Source: Marinospirillum sp031581385
GTDB taxonomy: Bacteria; Pseudomonadota; Gammaproteobacteria; Pseudomonadales; Halomonadaceae
DNA length: 64,000 bases
NCBI RefSeq assembly: GCF_044810985.1
Contig: NZ_CP085242.1
Span: forward strand, 496,001 to 560,000
Direction of reading: 5' to 3'
Shown here: one piece after another, positions 63,690 to 64,000 of the stretch
Position numbering within the stretch: the stretch's first letter is position 1
Layout: every line of letters begins with the position of its first letter
Notes under the pieces: model-generated
Seen by the model: the letters and a program-made list of their open reading frames with translations, nothing else
The model's database searches: none
Told to the model about the DNA's origin: nothing
Position numbers and translations under genes: made by a program

Positions 63690-64000
63690 CTACCGTGGCG
63701 AAAACCTTCTTTCGATCCCGGCCAAGGCCAGGATGCGGGTGGAGATTTCTTCGATGGAGTAGTGGGTGGAATCAATATGGCCGATGTTGTGGCGGCGGTA
63801 GAGGTTTTCCACTTCCTCAACTTCCCGGGTGCATTGTTTCAGGGAAGAGTATTTGCTATCAGGGCGGCGCTCATGGCGGATGGAGGCCAGGCGTTCGGGT
63901 TCAATGGTTAAGCCAAAGATTTTGTGGCGGTAGGGGCGCAGAGCCTTGGGCAGTTCGCTGTCCAGGAGGTCGTCTTCGGTGATCGGGTAGTTGGCGGCGC
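63690..64000 (-). CDS. ppsR: PEP synthase regulatory protein PpsR (5' part outside window)
   Basis: C-terminal 103 codons of a minus-strand gene cut by the window edge. NYPITEDDLL, LPKALRPYRHKIFGLTI, IRHERRPDSKYSSL, VENLYRRHNIGHIDST and SIEEISTRIL match the C-terminus of the bifunctional kinase/pyrophosphorylase that controls phosphoenolpyruvate synthase (DUF299/PSRP). The catalytic N-terminal half is not visible. Stop TAG at 63690-63692. Confidence 0.93.
   Translation of the reverse strand, partial: AANYPITEDDLLDSELPKALRPYRHKIFGLTIEPERLASIRHERRPDSKYSSLKQCTREVEEVENLYRRHNIGHIDSTHYSIEEISTRILALAGIERRFSPR

Overview
The window reads as a chromosomal segment of a motile, respiring gammaproteobacterium, probably a marine or halophilic member of the Oceanospirillales/Pseudomonadales. 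Four things support this: malate:quinone oxidoreductase, RecBCD, a PpsR-type regulator, and the gene order mtnA <> mtaD-ubiG-mupP, which I know from Pseudomonas. Most genes are moderately GC-rich and tightly packed, with many ATGA-type start/stop overlaps. One segment (about 60.9-62.75 kb) is visibly AT-rich and looks imported. No rRNA, CRISPR array, insertion sequence or prophage was recognised. One tRNA gene (Val-GAC) is present.

Layout. 0-10 kb: mqo (cut by the window edge), a DASS-type anion transporter, a large Cache/SBP/HD-GYP c-di-GMP phosphodiesterase with an apparent frameshift near its 5' end, a two-gene phosphorylase/PRPP-synthetase-like operon, and an EAL protein. 10-20 kb: yebC-family regulator, purU, lrgAB-like pair, a ParE/RelE-type toxin-antitoxin pair, mupP/gph, ubiG, mtaD, mtnA, a PfpI protein and small genes. 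19.9-27.9 kb: tRNA-Val, an ion channel with a C-terminal zinc ribbon, a cold-shock protein, a CLCA_X-like protein, a CAP-domain lipoprotein, a four-lipoprotein CsgG/DUF4810/GNA1162 operon, an unknown gene pair, a lipoprotein, and an alpha/beta hydrolase. 27.5-37.9 kb: EAL protein-recC-recB-recD-gamma-glutamylcyclotransferase, all on the minus strand.

38.4-50.0 kb is one chemosensory operon: two MCPs, CheB, CheR-TPR, CheA-REC, CheY, Hpt-REC-REC-GGDEF, CheW, and a degenerate CheW-like protein. It is Wsp-like, with c-di-GMP synthesis as the probable output. The two MCP genes share a 352-bp identical tract inside a 779-bp region encoding identical protein, which suggests recent gene conversion. 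50.0-57.4 kb is an envelope operon on the minus strand: an AsmA/YdbH-like bridge protein, a small lipoprotein and a TolB-like/TPR periplasmic protein. A palindromic repeat, a haem-binding lipoprotein, a small membrane protein, an MDR oxidoreductase and a proline racemase-family enzyme with Ser/Thr in place of the usual cysteines follow.

The most notable accessory locus is 60.95-62.73 kb. It has a near-consensus promoter, a run of stem-loops that could be an msr-msd RNA, a 59-residue single-TM protein, a small HTH protein with a hydrophobic tail, and a reverse transcriptase with the retron NAxxH signature, a YVDD active site and an ITG form of the VTG motif. It is interpreted as a retron, probably an anti-phage system. 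A HicAB toxin-antitoxin pair sits next to it. The window ends inside a ppsR-like gene.

c-di-GMP signalling is a recurring theme, with one HD-GYP, two EAL and one GGDEF protein in 64 kb. Function calls come from motif and family recognition by eye; no database search was possible.
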